Shown here: piece by piece, positions 1-10,265 of the stretch | Layout of the letters: each line of letters opens with the position of its first letter | Numbering within the stretch: the first letter of the stretch is position 1 | Assembly (NCBI GenBank): GCA_029953675.1 | Contig: JAMWBK010000012.1 | Span: 496,001-560,000, forward strand | Source: Rhodosorus marinus | Taxonomy: Eukaryota; Rhodophyta; Stylonematophyceae; Stylonematales; Stylonemataceae | DNA: 64,000 nucleotides | Direction of reading: 5' to 3' | Notes under the pieces: model-generated | Told to the model about the DNA's origin: nothing | The model's database searches: none | Seen by the model: the letters and a program-made list of their open reading frames with translations, nothing else | Program-made: the position numbers and the translations under genes

Positions 1-304
1 TGGACCCGTCATCAGCGCCCCACTTCGGCTCCTCAGGATCCATAGCTCCGAATAAACTGTTCATCATCACATCAACGAAGTTGCGGTTGGAGCTCGCCGG
101 GGATTTCTAGATTCACGACACTTTTTATTTATCAGTCGTGGGGAAGTTTGTGGAGTCCGAACCGGATATGCATCGACTAGTTAATTAAACCATTCGTTCG
201 TTCGTTCGACTCGTATACCGGATTCCCTCCCAATTAGCCAACACGTGTACCTAGGTGCTCTAATAATCCTCCAATTTTTTCCATTCATTCAATAATCCTC
301 CAAT
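1..304. other. Gene-free left edge
   Basis: No coding sequence, RNA gene or clear element was recognised here apart from the short retroelement tail listed at 183-214. The DNA is AT-rich and unique within the window. Confidence 0.5.
183..214 (+). mobile_element. Family A retrotransposon tail-only fragment
   Basis: A run ATTAAACCATTCGTTCG followed by further TTCG units matches the extreme 3' end of the family A element (compare 63822-63842 on the plus strand and the complement at 12339-12355). Nothing upstream matches the element body, so only the tail and a few bases of 3' UTR are present. Either it is an extremely 5'-truncated insertion or the TTCG repeat is an older genomic microsatellite that the element resembles. 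Confidence 0.5.
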
Positions 305-2830
305 ACATGATGACCACTTTTGTCAGGAATCCTCATTGATTCTAATTCGGTTCTACTGTACACTATCTACACACCAATTGTATTATCCCACCCACGGTTT
401 CTACTCTGTAACTTTCCAACTATCCCAAGCACAAGTTCAGTCCCGTAAAACAGACGAGGAGGGCCGTTTCCTTCGTCATTGCCGAGGAAACGGAAAAACC
501 TAGATATACGGAGAGAACATATGTAGTATATGTTCTGAGGATTTTTTTGTTTAATTAAGGTTTACATCTGTAAACAATAGGGAATATTCTAGGCTCTATT
601 GGCATTAGATATAGTACGAAGAACTATAAATATATATAGAAAGGTATAAAATTCTCGAACGTGAATTTTATATAGGGTACCCTATAAATTCCAAGTCCCT
701 CCCAGTCCGGCTCCATGCGCAGGTCTACAAGTGTCCCAATGTACAATGCCGGCGACTCTCATCCGTAAATGTACTTTCATTTCCTCGGGAACCGCATCAT
801 CTTCATTCGGGAACATAAATTCGCGTCTTGCACCCCGTTGGGTGCTACGCGCGAAGCTGTTCCTCGTCCGCAAGGTCGCGTTAGGCCTGCTCCTGCTTAG
901 GGCCAGAAGCTATGTTAGTAAAGCCACCGTCAAGAGAAGTCGACGTTCCTGAACATGGGTTGTTTGGGGTCAGTTTGCCGCGATTCGTGTAAGAGAGTGA
1001 ACTCTAATCGTCATTGGCACGCAGAGGCCGGGGGAGAGGAGACAAGACTAATTCATTATTCTTTTGGAGCGCTGGGAGTTTCTTCCGTGACCACACTGAC
1101 GCTCTCGAGAATATTATATTTCTTTTCGGATTCTCCGTCTCCGCACCGCCGTTCTTAGTTGGGAGGCCAGCTCCCGCATGTTCCCTGGGCTCCCGCACCT
1201 TCCCTAGCGTGCTACATTCCGGAATCTTACCATGCTACTAAACAGATCTTTCCGTCTGCACGGACACGAATAAATTTTGTTTCTATTCCCCTAGTAATTC
1301 CGGAGGCGCACTCCCGTGCCGCATTCCGCAACTTTAGCCTTCTATTAAACTGATCATTCCCCCTGAAATGACATGAATAAAAGCTTGTTTCTACACTGGT
1401 GGTTTTACTAATTCAATTGAAGTCTGCACCGCTCTGCACCGCTCCATACAGCCCGTTCTTGAAATTCAGAGGGGAATTGAACTGGCAGCGCTGGGTGTTT
1501 GCCTGTCGCGTGTGCACAAATTTCGGGGAAAAATCCGGTCTTTGCTCGTATTTCCCAAGCTCTTCTTCGTTGAAGACGGAGAGTCAGCCGTCGTCTCATC
1601 GCGAGTTCTCTGGATCATTCGAAGTATTTCATTCTCCATTTTTGGTGTATCTAGAGCGAAATAAGAGCCTTAATGGTGCGGCTCGGTAGATAGTTGCCAA
1701 CCAACGGCCACAAGGTCCCCCCGTTCCCGCCCAACGCGAGCTACTTCCGGAGGAATATTGCATGTCGTAGCGTTTTTTAGCGCCACTGTGAGTGGTTGCC
1801 AATGCAGCTACGGTTCTACGAACAGACTGTCTTCAAATAGAAGTTGAATAAGCTCAACTGTCGATTGTCTACGAAATCCTTGACCTCCAATTCATCTCAC
1901 TAAACTTCTGTCCCCTCTCCGTAGTTTCCCCAACCTGTAATCCCGCATTGTGTGACTAGGCAATCTATTCCTGCAACACATGATGACAATTTGGGTCAGC
2001 ACAGTATACTATCTATCATCAATTGTACTATCCCACCCACGGTTTCTAATCTGATTTTCCAAGTATGTCTATGACAAATTCAGCCGCAGAGAACAGATTT
2101 TGAGAGGGATCCTTTTCTTCGTCAATGCAAAAGGAAACAAAAAAATCTAAATGTACGAAGAGAACATAACTAGCATATGTTCTGAGGAAGCTTTTAGTTC
2201 ACTAAGATGCTCGTCTGTAAACAAACGGGTATTCTAGGCTCTATCGGCCTTGGATGTAGTACAAAGTACAAAAATCTATAAAAAGGTACAAGGAGGATAA
2301 AACTCTCCGAGGGTACCGTACAAGATCAGAATCCCTCCACTCCCGCTCCTTGCGCAGCCCCAAAAGCGTCGGAATGCACCAAATCGATACCGCAACTGGA
2401 ATTTTATCCTTTGACTAAACTGATCGTTCCGTCTGAACCGACCTGAACCTAAGTTCGTTTCTACACTGGTGGTGCACTGGTGGTGCACTGGTGGTTTTAC
2501 TGGCTCAATTAAAGTTCGCCCACTGCTCTGTCGTACCGCTCCGTACCGCCTTGAGCGTTTTCAGGTAGTTTAAATGCAGCGCTTGGTGCCCACTTGTCCT
2601 GTGTTCGCATTTCAGGAAAAGTCTGGTCACTGCTCAATTATCCCAAGCTCTTCGTTCAAAAAGGGGATTCAACCGCCTTCGTTTTTCTCAATGATTGTAC
2701 TCTGAGATCTTTCGTGGTCCTTCATTTCTCGGTTTTTGGTTACGTATGTAGCGTGCAATAAGAATGCTACTGGTGCGGTTCCGTAGATAACTGCCAAATA
2801 ACGACTGCAATGTGTTGCTTACCCCTTCGC
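305..2830. repeat. Diverged tandem duplication, two copies
   Basis: Copy 1 (about 305-1740) and copy 2 (about 1978-2830) align in order over long stretches. Both begin with TGATGACNA, share a CCCACCCACGGTTTCTA block, the AGAGAACATA...ATATGTTCTGAGGA segment, TATTCTAGGCTCTAT, and later TTTCTACACTGGTGGT followed by TCCCAAGCTCTTC and GGTGCGG...GTAGATA. Copy 1 carries about 600 extra bases (720-1350), part of which looks like a further internal repeat around 1210-1390. Copy 2 has a local triplication of an ACTGGTGGTGC unit at 2463-2499. No long, convincing coding frame is shared by both copies, so this is probably a non-coding repeat family. Confidence 0.6.
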
Positions 2831-3030
2831 TCTGCCTGCCCCCTCAGCCCCGAGTAACAGTTTCCCGGAAGTATAAATATCCGCTTTTCAACGTATTGAG
2901 AGAAAGGGCTATTTCGGGACACTGTAAAAAGCGTTTTAGGGGAGGTCATAAATGCAGAAAGTTTGTGATATTTAAAATGATTATCTATTTTTGGTAATTT
3001 GAGAACAAGTAGAAATCTAAATATAGGTGT

Positions 3031-3091
3031 AGCTCGACCTTCTTTCCGGGCAGAGAGGAGTCTCCTCTCTGCCCGGAAAGAAGGTCGAGCT
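3031..3091. repeat. Perfect 61-bp palindrome (30-bp arms)
   Basis: The arms 3031-3060 and 3062-3091 are exact reverse complements with a single T between them. The sequence is not low-complexity. An open frame runs through it (2999-3472), but I regard that frame as accidental. No flanking duplication or element end was recognised. Confidence 0.9.
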
Positions 3092-3715
3092 CGGAATCCT
3101 TCGCTCAGTTTTCATTCTAATCTATGCAGATTCCGAGTAGATACATTCATTCTGTCGACGCTCAGTTCAGCTCTGCTCTGCTTTTGGCTATGTTTAGCTT
3201 GGCAGCACCTTAATTCTTCGGTTCTCCCCGCGCCGGCCCCGCAAGCTTTCTCTTCATTTCCCTGGCTTTTGACATCCGCTCCCGGTTTGAGGGCGCTCTA
3301 CGTGTCTGTTTGCATTCATCAAAATTTCAGTGGGCAGGGGATCTGGTTGCCTCCAGTTAGATGCGGGTTGTATCAACCCCGCCCACCAGAGTCCCTGGAA
3401 CGGATACTGTCCGGATTGGAGAATTCGTTGCTCTGCCGTGTGAGAAGTGCGGCATTATTGATGGTAATTTGAGCGGTTTTTAGGGTACAGAGCTGACCTG
3501 TAATGGTTGCAATGGCTACCAGTTGGTTGCTTTTGGTGGTTTGCTGGTTTGGACAGCCCGGCTGAATTAAAAGAGGGAGTTAGTGTTTTTTTGTGGTTTC
3601 GAGTTCCCGATGGCCACGTTTGTGGAGGGATGATGGGGTTGTGAAAGGGTTGTTCATAGGGCAAAGGCAGAAACTAGCACCTCTGAAGAATGTCAGCGAT
3701 ATCCACCTTGGGGGG

Positions 3716-3722
3716 TTATAAG
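3716..3722 (+). promoter_or_regulatory. TATA-like box of the 3797 zinc-finger gene
   Basis: TTATAAG follows a G-run 75-80 bp before the ATG at 3797, a spacing a little shorter than that of the secreted-protein genes in this window. It is only a candidate. Confidence 0.35.
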
Positions 3723-3796
3723 TAGTTCAGCTGTGATGGTTGACTTTCTTCTCCAACGGTTGGATTTGAAGTGACAACTGCTCAAAAGGGATTGAT

Positions 3797-4348
3797 ATGG
3801 CGTGCGGAATTATACGAGGTAATTATTTTGAATTTCATGGTATGCAGGGTGAGAGGTTTGAGCGAGATTTGGCGGTTCACCGCGCCAGGTTGATGTCTGA
3901 GACGAAATATCACTCGGCTGCAGCAGCCAGCGGAACTTCGAGTGGTGCTGGTGGAGGTGGTGGAGGCGATAGTAGTGGTGTTTATAGACGTGATCAGCCA
4001 GTGAGGAAGCGTTGGGCATGTCCCGATTGCGGAAAGACTTTTGCGAATAGCAGCAACTGTACAAAGCACGTTAAAGTGGTCCATATGAAGGAGAAACAGC
4101 ACCGCTGTTCGTCGTGCGGGAGGCAGTTCTCCCAGAAGACGGATGTACAGCGGCACTTCAGGAGGGTGCACCGACAGGCCATGATGTCCATCAACATGCT
4201 GTGCTCTCCCGACGATGAGAGCCGCAAGGACAGTCGCAAAGACAGCGGCGGAGAGGGTGGTGCATCGTCCAAGGCGAAGACCACGAGCAACACCTCCCCG
4301 AATTCCTCTCAGAGCGACGGAATCAACACCAGGATCGTGCTTCTTTAG
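3797..4348 (+). CDS. Two-finger C2H2 zinc-finger protein
   Basis: A 183-residue protein with two classical C2H2 fingers. Finger 1 has C75, C78, H91, H96 and finger 2 has C104, C107, H120, H125; both have C-x2-C-x12-H-x4-H spacing, joined by a seven-residue linker. The N-terminal third contains an Ala/Gly/Ser-rich stretch (residues 41-60). The C-terminal tail is rich in Ser, Lys and Asp. After finger 2 comes MSINMLCSPDDE, which recurs as MSITTLCCPENE in the paralogue at 7143-7568, so the conserved block is longer than the fingers. C2H2 pairs of this kind usually bind nucleic acid in the nucleus; the target is unknown. The start is the first ATG after a TATA-like motif at 3716. No intron is needed. 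Confidence 0.8.
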   Translation: MACGIIRGNYFEFHGMQGERFERDLAVHRARLMSETKYHSAAAASGTSSGAGGGGGGDSSGVYRRDQPVRKRWACPDCGKTFANSSNCTKHVKVVHMKEKQHRCSSCGRQFSQKTDVQRHFRRVHRQAMMSINMLCSPDDESRKDSRKDSGGEGGASSKAKTTSNTSPNSSQSDGINTRIVLL

Positions 4349-4794
4349 GATGTGAATAATTTTTATTTATAGACTCGGTGGCTCCTAGGAACCACTTCCA
4401 GGCCCAGATCTTTAGACCCTGAGATTGTCTAAAGGCCTTCATGGCAGAACCAAACGACTGGGACAATTCAGTGACCCGGGTACGACCGGTCACAAAGTCC
4501 CCAAAGTCTAAGTCTTTACTGGAGGTGAATAAAACACGGAGCTGGTTTTCGTTTGACTTCGGGATCAGATTCATGATTGTAGGCAGATCTTCTCGAGGAA
4601 ACAGGCCATTCAGGGTTGCCTCTGCACGTCTCATACAGAGTTCGCGCGATTACGTCGTGTAGCCGAGGGTTTGGTATCGACCGACTGCTTGGAGCCAACA
4701 CTGTCCGCTCGAACTTGTTCCTTCTTAGCCAGACTCTGCAAGAAGAGTACTGGTTCAATATGTATCTCAAAGTCGTAAAATCGTCCATGCTCAC
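4349..4794. other. No feature recognised
   Basis: Downstream of the zinc-finger gene. Several overlapping short frames exist on both strands without conserved motifs or a promoter, so none is called. Confidence 0.4.
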
Positions 4795-4803
4795 ATAGGT
4801 AAC

Positions 4804-5001
4804 GGAAATGTTTTGCTGAGCATCCTACTGAATATTTGGCGCTCTTGAGGCGTTTAAGTGTCTCCCTTTGGCGATATTCCAGCGACATTCTTTCCGAGGC
4901 GCGCCATCGGCGCCTTGGGTTGCATGCTTCCCTCCCTAGTTATTAGTTCATCTTCACGCCTTGCGTAGCGCTTCAGGCTATGCTAGTAAAGTCCAGTCCA
5001 T
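4804..5001 (+). mobile_element. Family B retrotransposon, 5'-truncated 3' end, with target-site duplication
   Basis: The 198-bp insert encodes the last part of the family B endonuclease ORF (GGAAATGTTTTGCTGAGCATCC onwards is matched at 41161) and ends with the 3' UTR GCCTTGCGTAGCGCTTCAGG, GCTATGCTA and one to two AGTAAAGTCC units. The same 9 bp, ATAGGTAAC, flanks both sides (4795-4803 and 5002-5010). The direct repeat, truncated 5' end and repeat tail together are the signature of target-primed reverse transcription. Confidence 0.85.
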
Positions 5002-5010
5002 ATAGGTAAC

Positions 5011-6247
5011 TAGTGAACACGGTCATCTCCTCGTCCACGAGTCAGGCCTTTCCGGATAGCAATGTCATCACTCCGCCGGGGTGAAAAGCACTTACGTCTC
5101 GAAGTATCCATCTGGTATCGCTGCTAGGAGTTCTTCATACATGGTCTTGACTAGGCTCCTCTACTGCTCGCCACATCTGGGCGCTGAGATTGCTTGCCAA
5201 GCTCAACCAGATGCTCCATGAGCTATACACTGCACGCCAGAGGAAGTATCGTTCACACAGAGACGTAAAGAGTACTTTAACGGTCGGCAGGAGTTCAGTT
5301 GGCTGTCGCACCAGCGCGGATTGTGTGGTCTTATCAGGTCGCTGTGTTAATAACAGTTCAAGTAGAGTGAGTTCCCGCTCACCCGTTCACTGCGAGATCG
5401 CCATCGTCGGGTGCCGGAGTTGTTTCTACCAAGTGCCCTGATCAATTCGTTCGGAGGATCGCCGATAGACTCGAGGTTCTACCTCCTCCGATGACTCAAC
5501 CATACGTTCCGGAAGTCAACCTGTGCCTGGAACGCACTCATGCAAATTCTCCCCCACTTGAATTTTCTAGTTCTCGACAGCGCGAACCATTGACTGATTG
5601 TTTCCAAACTTGATGATGCATTGTCCCATCGTGGCTGAAATGATCCCATCAAGTGTCCTGCCCTACTCGATCGCTTTCGCTTGCCGGTTTCCTCGTTACT
5701 CTCTTCAGGGTAGAACCCAGTTGAGGGGGCTACGCGTGAGGTTGACAGTGAAGTGCTGGATCTCCGATTGCTTTATCATCCATGTTTGGACCGCTTTTGG
5801 GAAATTCAATGGGCAGTTACGCGTTACGGTTGAATCGCCATTAAGTTCCCCGTCATGTCTCCAATGCAGCCCCTCGAAATCTCTATGATGCCCACGCGCT
5901 GAAGCCGATAAACTCTCCAGATATTGTCATGCCATCGAGGTTCACAGTGACCTGCAATTTGTGCTGTTCGACGTTGAAGATGTGCCCAGTATTCCTCAGA
6001 GAACCTAACGGAACACCTAGATTGTAAAGCTGGTGCTCTGATCGCAGTAAATGCTCAGAATTCTTGAGGGTCGCCCTCTGCCGCGTTGGGTGGCAAACGA
6101 TTTTCGCACTCTATTCAAGTGAAACCCCTCGTTTAGGAGTATCCTTCCTCTCTCCACTGATTTTGGGGCCGTTTCCTGGTCCCTCAAGTCGGCCCTTAAT
6201 AGCAAAGCTACCGAAAATTCTTCTCTGTCCCACTGATACCTGATCCC
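5011..6247. other. No feature recognised
   Basis: Unique, moderately GC-balanced DNA with only short overlapping frames. No RT, endonuclease, zinc-finger or signal-peptide pattern was seen. Confidence 0.4.
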
Positions 6248-6414
6248 CCTTGGCTTCGCAAAATGTTCCGCGAGCACCCCGACCGGTTTTCCTCGTTGAC
6301 CAGTCTGAGTTTCTCGTTGCGCCGTATGAAAGCTGCTTTGATGTTGGAGACGTAATCTTCGCCCTCAGCAGTCTTTTTAACCCACCCGGTTTGCTCTTTC
6401 CTTTCTCCGTCTCC
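6248..6414 (+). mobile_element. Family A 3'-end fragment
   Basis: Encodes a diverged form of the final residues of the family A endonuclease ORF: a WLRK/ELFRERPDRL-like stretch, then FLLRRMKAALMLE. It continues through the 3' UTR to CTCCGA but lacks the TAAACCATTCG tail. It abuts a family B fragment at about 6415. Many substitutions indicate an old copy. Confidence 0.65.
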
Positions 6415-6415
6415 G

Positions 6416-6634
6416 AAGAGAAGGCGGGTTTGGAGTGGTTGCGGAAATGTTTCACTGACATCCTGTTGAATACTTGGAACGTTTGCGGCGTTTAAGTGTC
6501 TCTCTGTGGCGATATTCGAGCAGCATGCTTGCCGAGGCGCGCCATCGGCGCCTGGGTTTGCACGCTTCCCTACCTAGTTCTTAGTCGCTTTTCACGGTTT
6601 GCGTAGCGCTTTAGGCTATTCTAATAAAGCCAAT
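6416..6634 (+). mobile_element. Family B 3'-end fragment
   Basis: Matches the family B terminus from GGGTTTGGAGTGGTTGCGG through the CACGGTTTGCGTAGCGCTTTAGG hairpin region to one AATAAAGCCAAT unit. No clear target-site duplication was found. The left end joins the family A remnant directly. Confidence 0.75.
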
Positions 6635-6724
6635 AGAAACACGATATGACGGACGTCCCAAACAGAGCATGAAATCTGTATCAAGTTATGACCGACACTT
6701 TTTTCAGTTCCGAATGAACAGCTT

Positions 6725-6926
6725 GAGCATCCTGTTGAATACTTGGAACTGTTGCGGCGTTTAAATGTCTCTCTGTGGCGATATTCGAACAGCATGCTTG
6801 CCGAGACGCGCCATCGGCGCCTGGGTTTGCACGCTTCCCTACCTAGTTCTTAGTTGCTTTTCACGGTTTGCGTAGCGCTTTAGGCTATGCTAATATGCTA
6901 ATAAAGCCAATAAAGCCAATAAAGAC
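6725..6926 (+). mobile_element. Family B, 5'-truncated 3' end, with 12-bp target-site duplication
   Basis: A 202-bp insert starting within the endonuclease coding region (GAGCATCCTGTTGAATAC) and ending with the family B hairpin and a tail of about three AATAAAGCC units. AATGAACAGCTT occurs exactly at 6713-6724 and again at 6927-6938. It is very similar to the copy only 90 bp upstream (6416-6634). Confidence 0.88.
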
Positions 6927-7142
6927 AATGAACAGCTTCATTCACCACAGAAGGCGTCATACGGAACTGTTCAAGGATTTGAGTATTGATGGTCAAGAAT
7001 TGTTGTGAAATTTAAGTCTTAATCGTATAGTAGTATAGTTTTATTTTCGCATTTCATAAATACATGACATTCTGGTTTGTTGTTTTGGGGTTGAGGCCCT
7101 AGAAGTCATTCAGAAGTCGTGTGAGAGTGTCTTCTCGGTACC

Positions 7143-7568
7143 CTACGGCTTGTATTTTGATGAGTACGAAATTTCTTCATTTTCTGGACAGCATAGAGTG
7201 GTAATAGACATGAGATCCGACCGGTGCATGCGGTTGAAGTGTCGGGACAGGTCGATTTTCTGGAAAAAGATCTTCCTGCATGAGGAGCACTGGTGGAGCC
7301 TCTCTTTCTCATGAACCACGCGTATGTGCTTGTTACAATTGCTCTTGTTAGAAAGCCCTTTACCGCAGTAGGTACAAGAGGTCCTTTTCGACTTCCGTGA
7401 GGTATCGCTCCCCTTCACCTTCACCGGCTTTCTGTGACATCTTATTCTTTCAAGCCCCTCCACATCCCCATCTACCCCGGCAGACGATAGCAGAGATTGA
7501 GTATCCTCCGAATCCATTGTACTCAAACTCAGACATTCTCCAGAACCTTTCCACTCAATACCCGCCAT
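7143..7568 (-). CDS. Two-finger C2H2 zinc-finger protein, paralogue of 3797-4348
   Basis: A 141-residue protein with fingers at C65, C68, H81, H86 and C94, C97, H110, H115. The spacing and the seven-residue linker are the same as in the 3797 gene. Shared signatures are CGK followed by SNC-x-KH-x-x-VVH in finger 1, CSSC and RHF-x-R-x-H in finger 2, and the block MSI-x-x-LC-x-P after it. The N-terminal part is unrelated to that of the other copy. The two genes face each other and are separated by 2.8 kb that includes three retroelement fragments. The start is a real ATG; no strong TATA box was seen upstream. A nucleic-acid-binding role is inferred from the family. Confidence 0.75.
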   Translation of the reverse strand: MAGIEWKGSGECLSLSTMDSEDTQSLLSSAGVDGDVEGLERIRCHRKPVKVKGSDTSRKSKRTSCTYCGKGLSNKSNCNKHIRVVHEKERLHQCSSCRKIFFQKIDLSRHFNRMHRSDLMSITTLCCPENEEISYSSKYKP

Positions 7569-9001
7569 ACTTGCCTTTCTTTTCCCCTCCTCTTGTTGAC
7601 CCCTTCCGCGTCTCCCCCAGCCACCCTAGTACTGTGTCCTTCAGAACGTCAGCCTTTTAACATGGATCGATGGCTGCGATGGCTGAGGAGGAAGCCAAGA
7701 AAAAAACCAAAAAGCTTTCGTCTTTAAAAACTACGAGAAAGCTAATCTGCCCTGTGCTCATGCAAAAACCAGGGAAAAAAGGATGAAATTTTTGTTTCTT
7801 GTGAAAAGGATATGATGACGCAAAGTTTCCTCGTTTCGAAAGTCAGACCAGGCTCTCTTGACTTTTCTTTGTTTTTATCCTTCTCAGCAGCCTTTCCACC
7901 TGTATCCTTCCCACCTCTCTGAATGAATGGTTGCAATGAGGATCGCGAACGTTAGTCGACGTTAGTCGACGTTGGGCTCTTGCAAACAGGTAAACTTTTC
8001 CTTCTTTTTTGACGCTCCCTTTTTCCCCCCGCCGCTGAAACCCCACTTTCTCTTTATTTCGCTTCCCAACGGATGGTGTGGCCGCCTTCACATCTGACTA
8101 CTTTAGACAAATTACCAAAAGTCTTGTGCTTACTCTTCCTCCCTCCCCTCCCCCCCCCCCCCCCTGCTGCCTGTGCTCCCCGGACTGTTGCGATGTAACT
8201 CTCTTCCAACGCTTTTTTCTTTTTTTATCCTCTCAGGATTTGTCTTAAGCAAACTTCCTTCAAGAGGTTGACTGAACTTTCAACGGATAGGAACTCCCCT
8301 TCCATCCAAAGCTCCCTCCCTCCCTCTCCCCACTCGCCGTAACGCTCCACCTGCCCAGCAATAATGATTCCTCCGACTGAACCTTAGTGAAGAACTGCTT
8401 CCGGAACGTCTAATTCCAATAAATATTCCAAAAACGACAATGTTATTTATGTCTTACAAAACAAATTAAAATATTACTTAAATTTATATCATAAATTAAA
8501 ACTATTCAGTGGATGATGTCAATCAAATGTTGACATTCTTTCCTCGAAAATGAATCGTGTCGGTTCGTTAGGTCACTGCTACAAGCCTCTTATTGGGTGT
8601 ACGATAAGATATATATTTTTAAAATATTCTACACTTCCGCTCCGCCTAAATAGAAAAAAAAGGGCGAGGTGGATTTTGATACGTTTTCTTGGAAAGATTT
8701 GGTAACATTTTTTCAGCAAATGGAAAGATAAGAAAGCATCGGAAACGTGGTCTCATCGAATTATCCGCATCTCCTTGGGAGTTTGGTTGGCCAAGTAACT
8801 TCTACCCGCCTACAATTTACTCTACCCAACGCTCTCCAAGGCCATGCCTGGACGCCAGTATTTGTTTCCTTAAGAGCTGGTTTTACCCATCTCGCCCAAG
8901 CAAGGGAAACGTGGGCCGCAAGTCTCAACAGAAACCGGTCGCCTAAGGATGAGCCTAGAAGACAGGCTGTCTAACTTTTGGTTGTAATTTATAAAGAAAA
9001 A
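7569..9001. other. No gene recognised; poly-C tract
   Basis: Pyrimidine-rich DNA with short frames only. It contains a pure C run at about 8147-8164 and a short tandem repeat of CGTTAGTCGA at 7950-7973. 8400-8660 is AT-rich. Confidence 0.4.
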
Positions 9002-9247
9002 CTAATTATTGGGAAGTTCGATGAGTTGGGTCCTAATGGGAAGTGCACTTTGGGACGGAGAGCGGGTAGAGGGGTTTATTGTTTTTTTGACCGCCCGAGG
9101 TTGTTGTCGGCATCGCGAAGCATATGGCAGGAACCTCTGGCGGGGGTGTGCCACGGAGAGGTAATTAGGAGGACTTGTTTGGGTGAAAGTACTGATGAAT
9201 GTGAAGACAATTGCGAACAGGGCTGCTTTGATAGCCCGTCCTCTCAT
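9002..9247 (-). CDS. Possible small secreted protein
   Basis: An 81-residue frame from a true ATG. Residues 1-23 look like a secretory signal peptide: a basic N-terminus, a hydrophobic core AALFAIVFTFIS, then a small polar cleavage region. The remainder is basic and Pro/Arg-rich with a single Cys. No TATA box was found at the spacing used by the other secreted genes, and a 98-residue frame overlaps it on the other strand. It could be chance. Confidence 0.25.
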   Translation of the reverse strand: MRGRAIKAALFAIVFTFISTFTQTSPPNYLSVAHPRQRFLPYASRCRQQPRAVKKTINPSTRSPSQSALPIRTQLIELPNN

Positions 9248-9724
9248 CCCAAAGGTGGGTTACAGGGAGGGTAATCTTGCAATGCGTTCTCTTGTAAAAG
9301 CAGACCCACCACCAACCCAGCCCTTTTTCTCTTTCTCTCTCTCCATAGTGAATGGCGAGCGACGTTAGACGAGCACGAACGTATTTAGATCTGCTGAAAT
9401 TGCATCGTTTTCTTTTGCGTCGGAAGGGGGGTCGGAGGGGGATAGACTTCGGGACTTAGCACCGACGGGGGTCATGAAGGTGGTTACATTATCAAGGTTT
9501 TAAGGGGGTATACGGGAGGACAAAAAATTTCGAAACCGTTTCTGAAGCATGGTTTGGAATGTTTTCTGATGGTGGCGGATCACTTTCTATTCTTCCACCC
9601 CATCACGTCGATACGGTCTCCATCTTTAAAGGAAAAAGAAGGGGGTGGGAGGTAATTAACGTGAATCTCCTTTATTGTTATTTTATTATACGGCGACAAA
9701 TCGTCTGATAGAGATCATCCGGAA

Positions 9725-9773
9725 ACGAAGCAGATTGGCTCCTTCTTAAAAAGCAGGAGCCAATCTGCTTCGT
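9725..9773. repeat. Hairpin with perfect 19-bp arms
   Basis: 9725-9743 and 9755-9773 are exact reverse complements separated by 11 bases. It lies in gene-free DNA and does not coincide with a recognised element end. Confidence 0.85.
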
Positions 9774-10058
9774 CACGAAATTCTACGCAAAACATAGGGA
9801 CCCTTGCTCTGATCTATTTCTGCTAATTGAGACGAGGAACCTTCGTAAAATATTTTGATTCATAATTTCTCTTGTTAATTTGTGTAAATAAGAATAAATG
9901 TGCTCGAAACTTAGTTTAGACGATTTATTTCTAGAGATTCTTACTGACAAGGTATCTGACCTTGAGCGGGATGTAGCCACTCTAAACGCAAGAAGGCGTC
10001 CAATGGCAAAGATCGGGGGGTTGACCCACTGACTCTATGCCAAAAGTAGTCCGCTTCA

Positions 10059-10265
10059 GACGCAGGGGTGAAAACCGCTATCTTAACCCGAACCCAAGAA
10101 ACCCCAGACTAACGTAACCCCTGTCCTTTTAAACTGTGTTCCCTATTTTGCTTTGCTCTTCTTCTGCTTACCCTAATATCCCTGATACTCTCTGTGGGGA
10201 AGATGTGCTTCTACCATCGGCAGATCTAGCGTTGTCTAATCCATAGTTATTGATACTCTGGTCGT
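10059..10265. repeat. Diverged direct repeat, left copy
   Basis: Shares ordered blocks with 11688-11905: CTATCTTAACCC, CTGTCCTTTT/CTGTACTTTT, ATACTCTCTGTGGGGAAG, CATCGGCAGAT, TAGCGTTG, CTAATCCATAGT and TGGTCGTT. The two copies flank the family B element at 10266-11690. Confidence 0.7.

Noticed and set aside
2999-3472. 157-residue plus-strand frame
   Set aside because: It runs through the perfect palindrome, lacks a plausible start or motif, and the other frames of the same stretch look equally protein-like.
8147-8164. Poly-C tract
   Set aside because: Simple low-complexity run; no sign of function.
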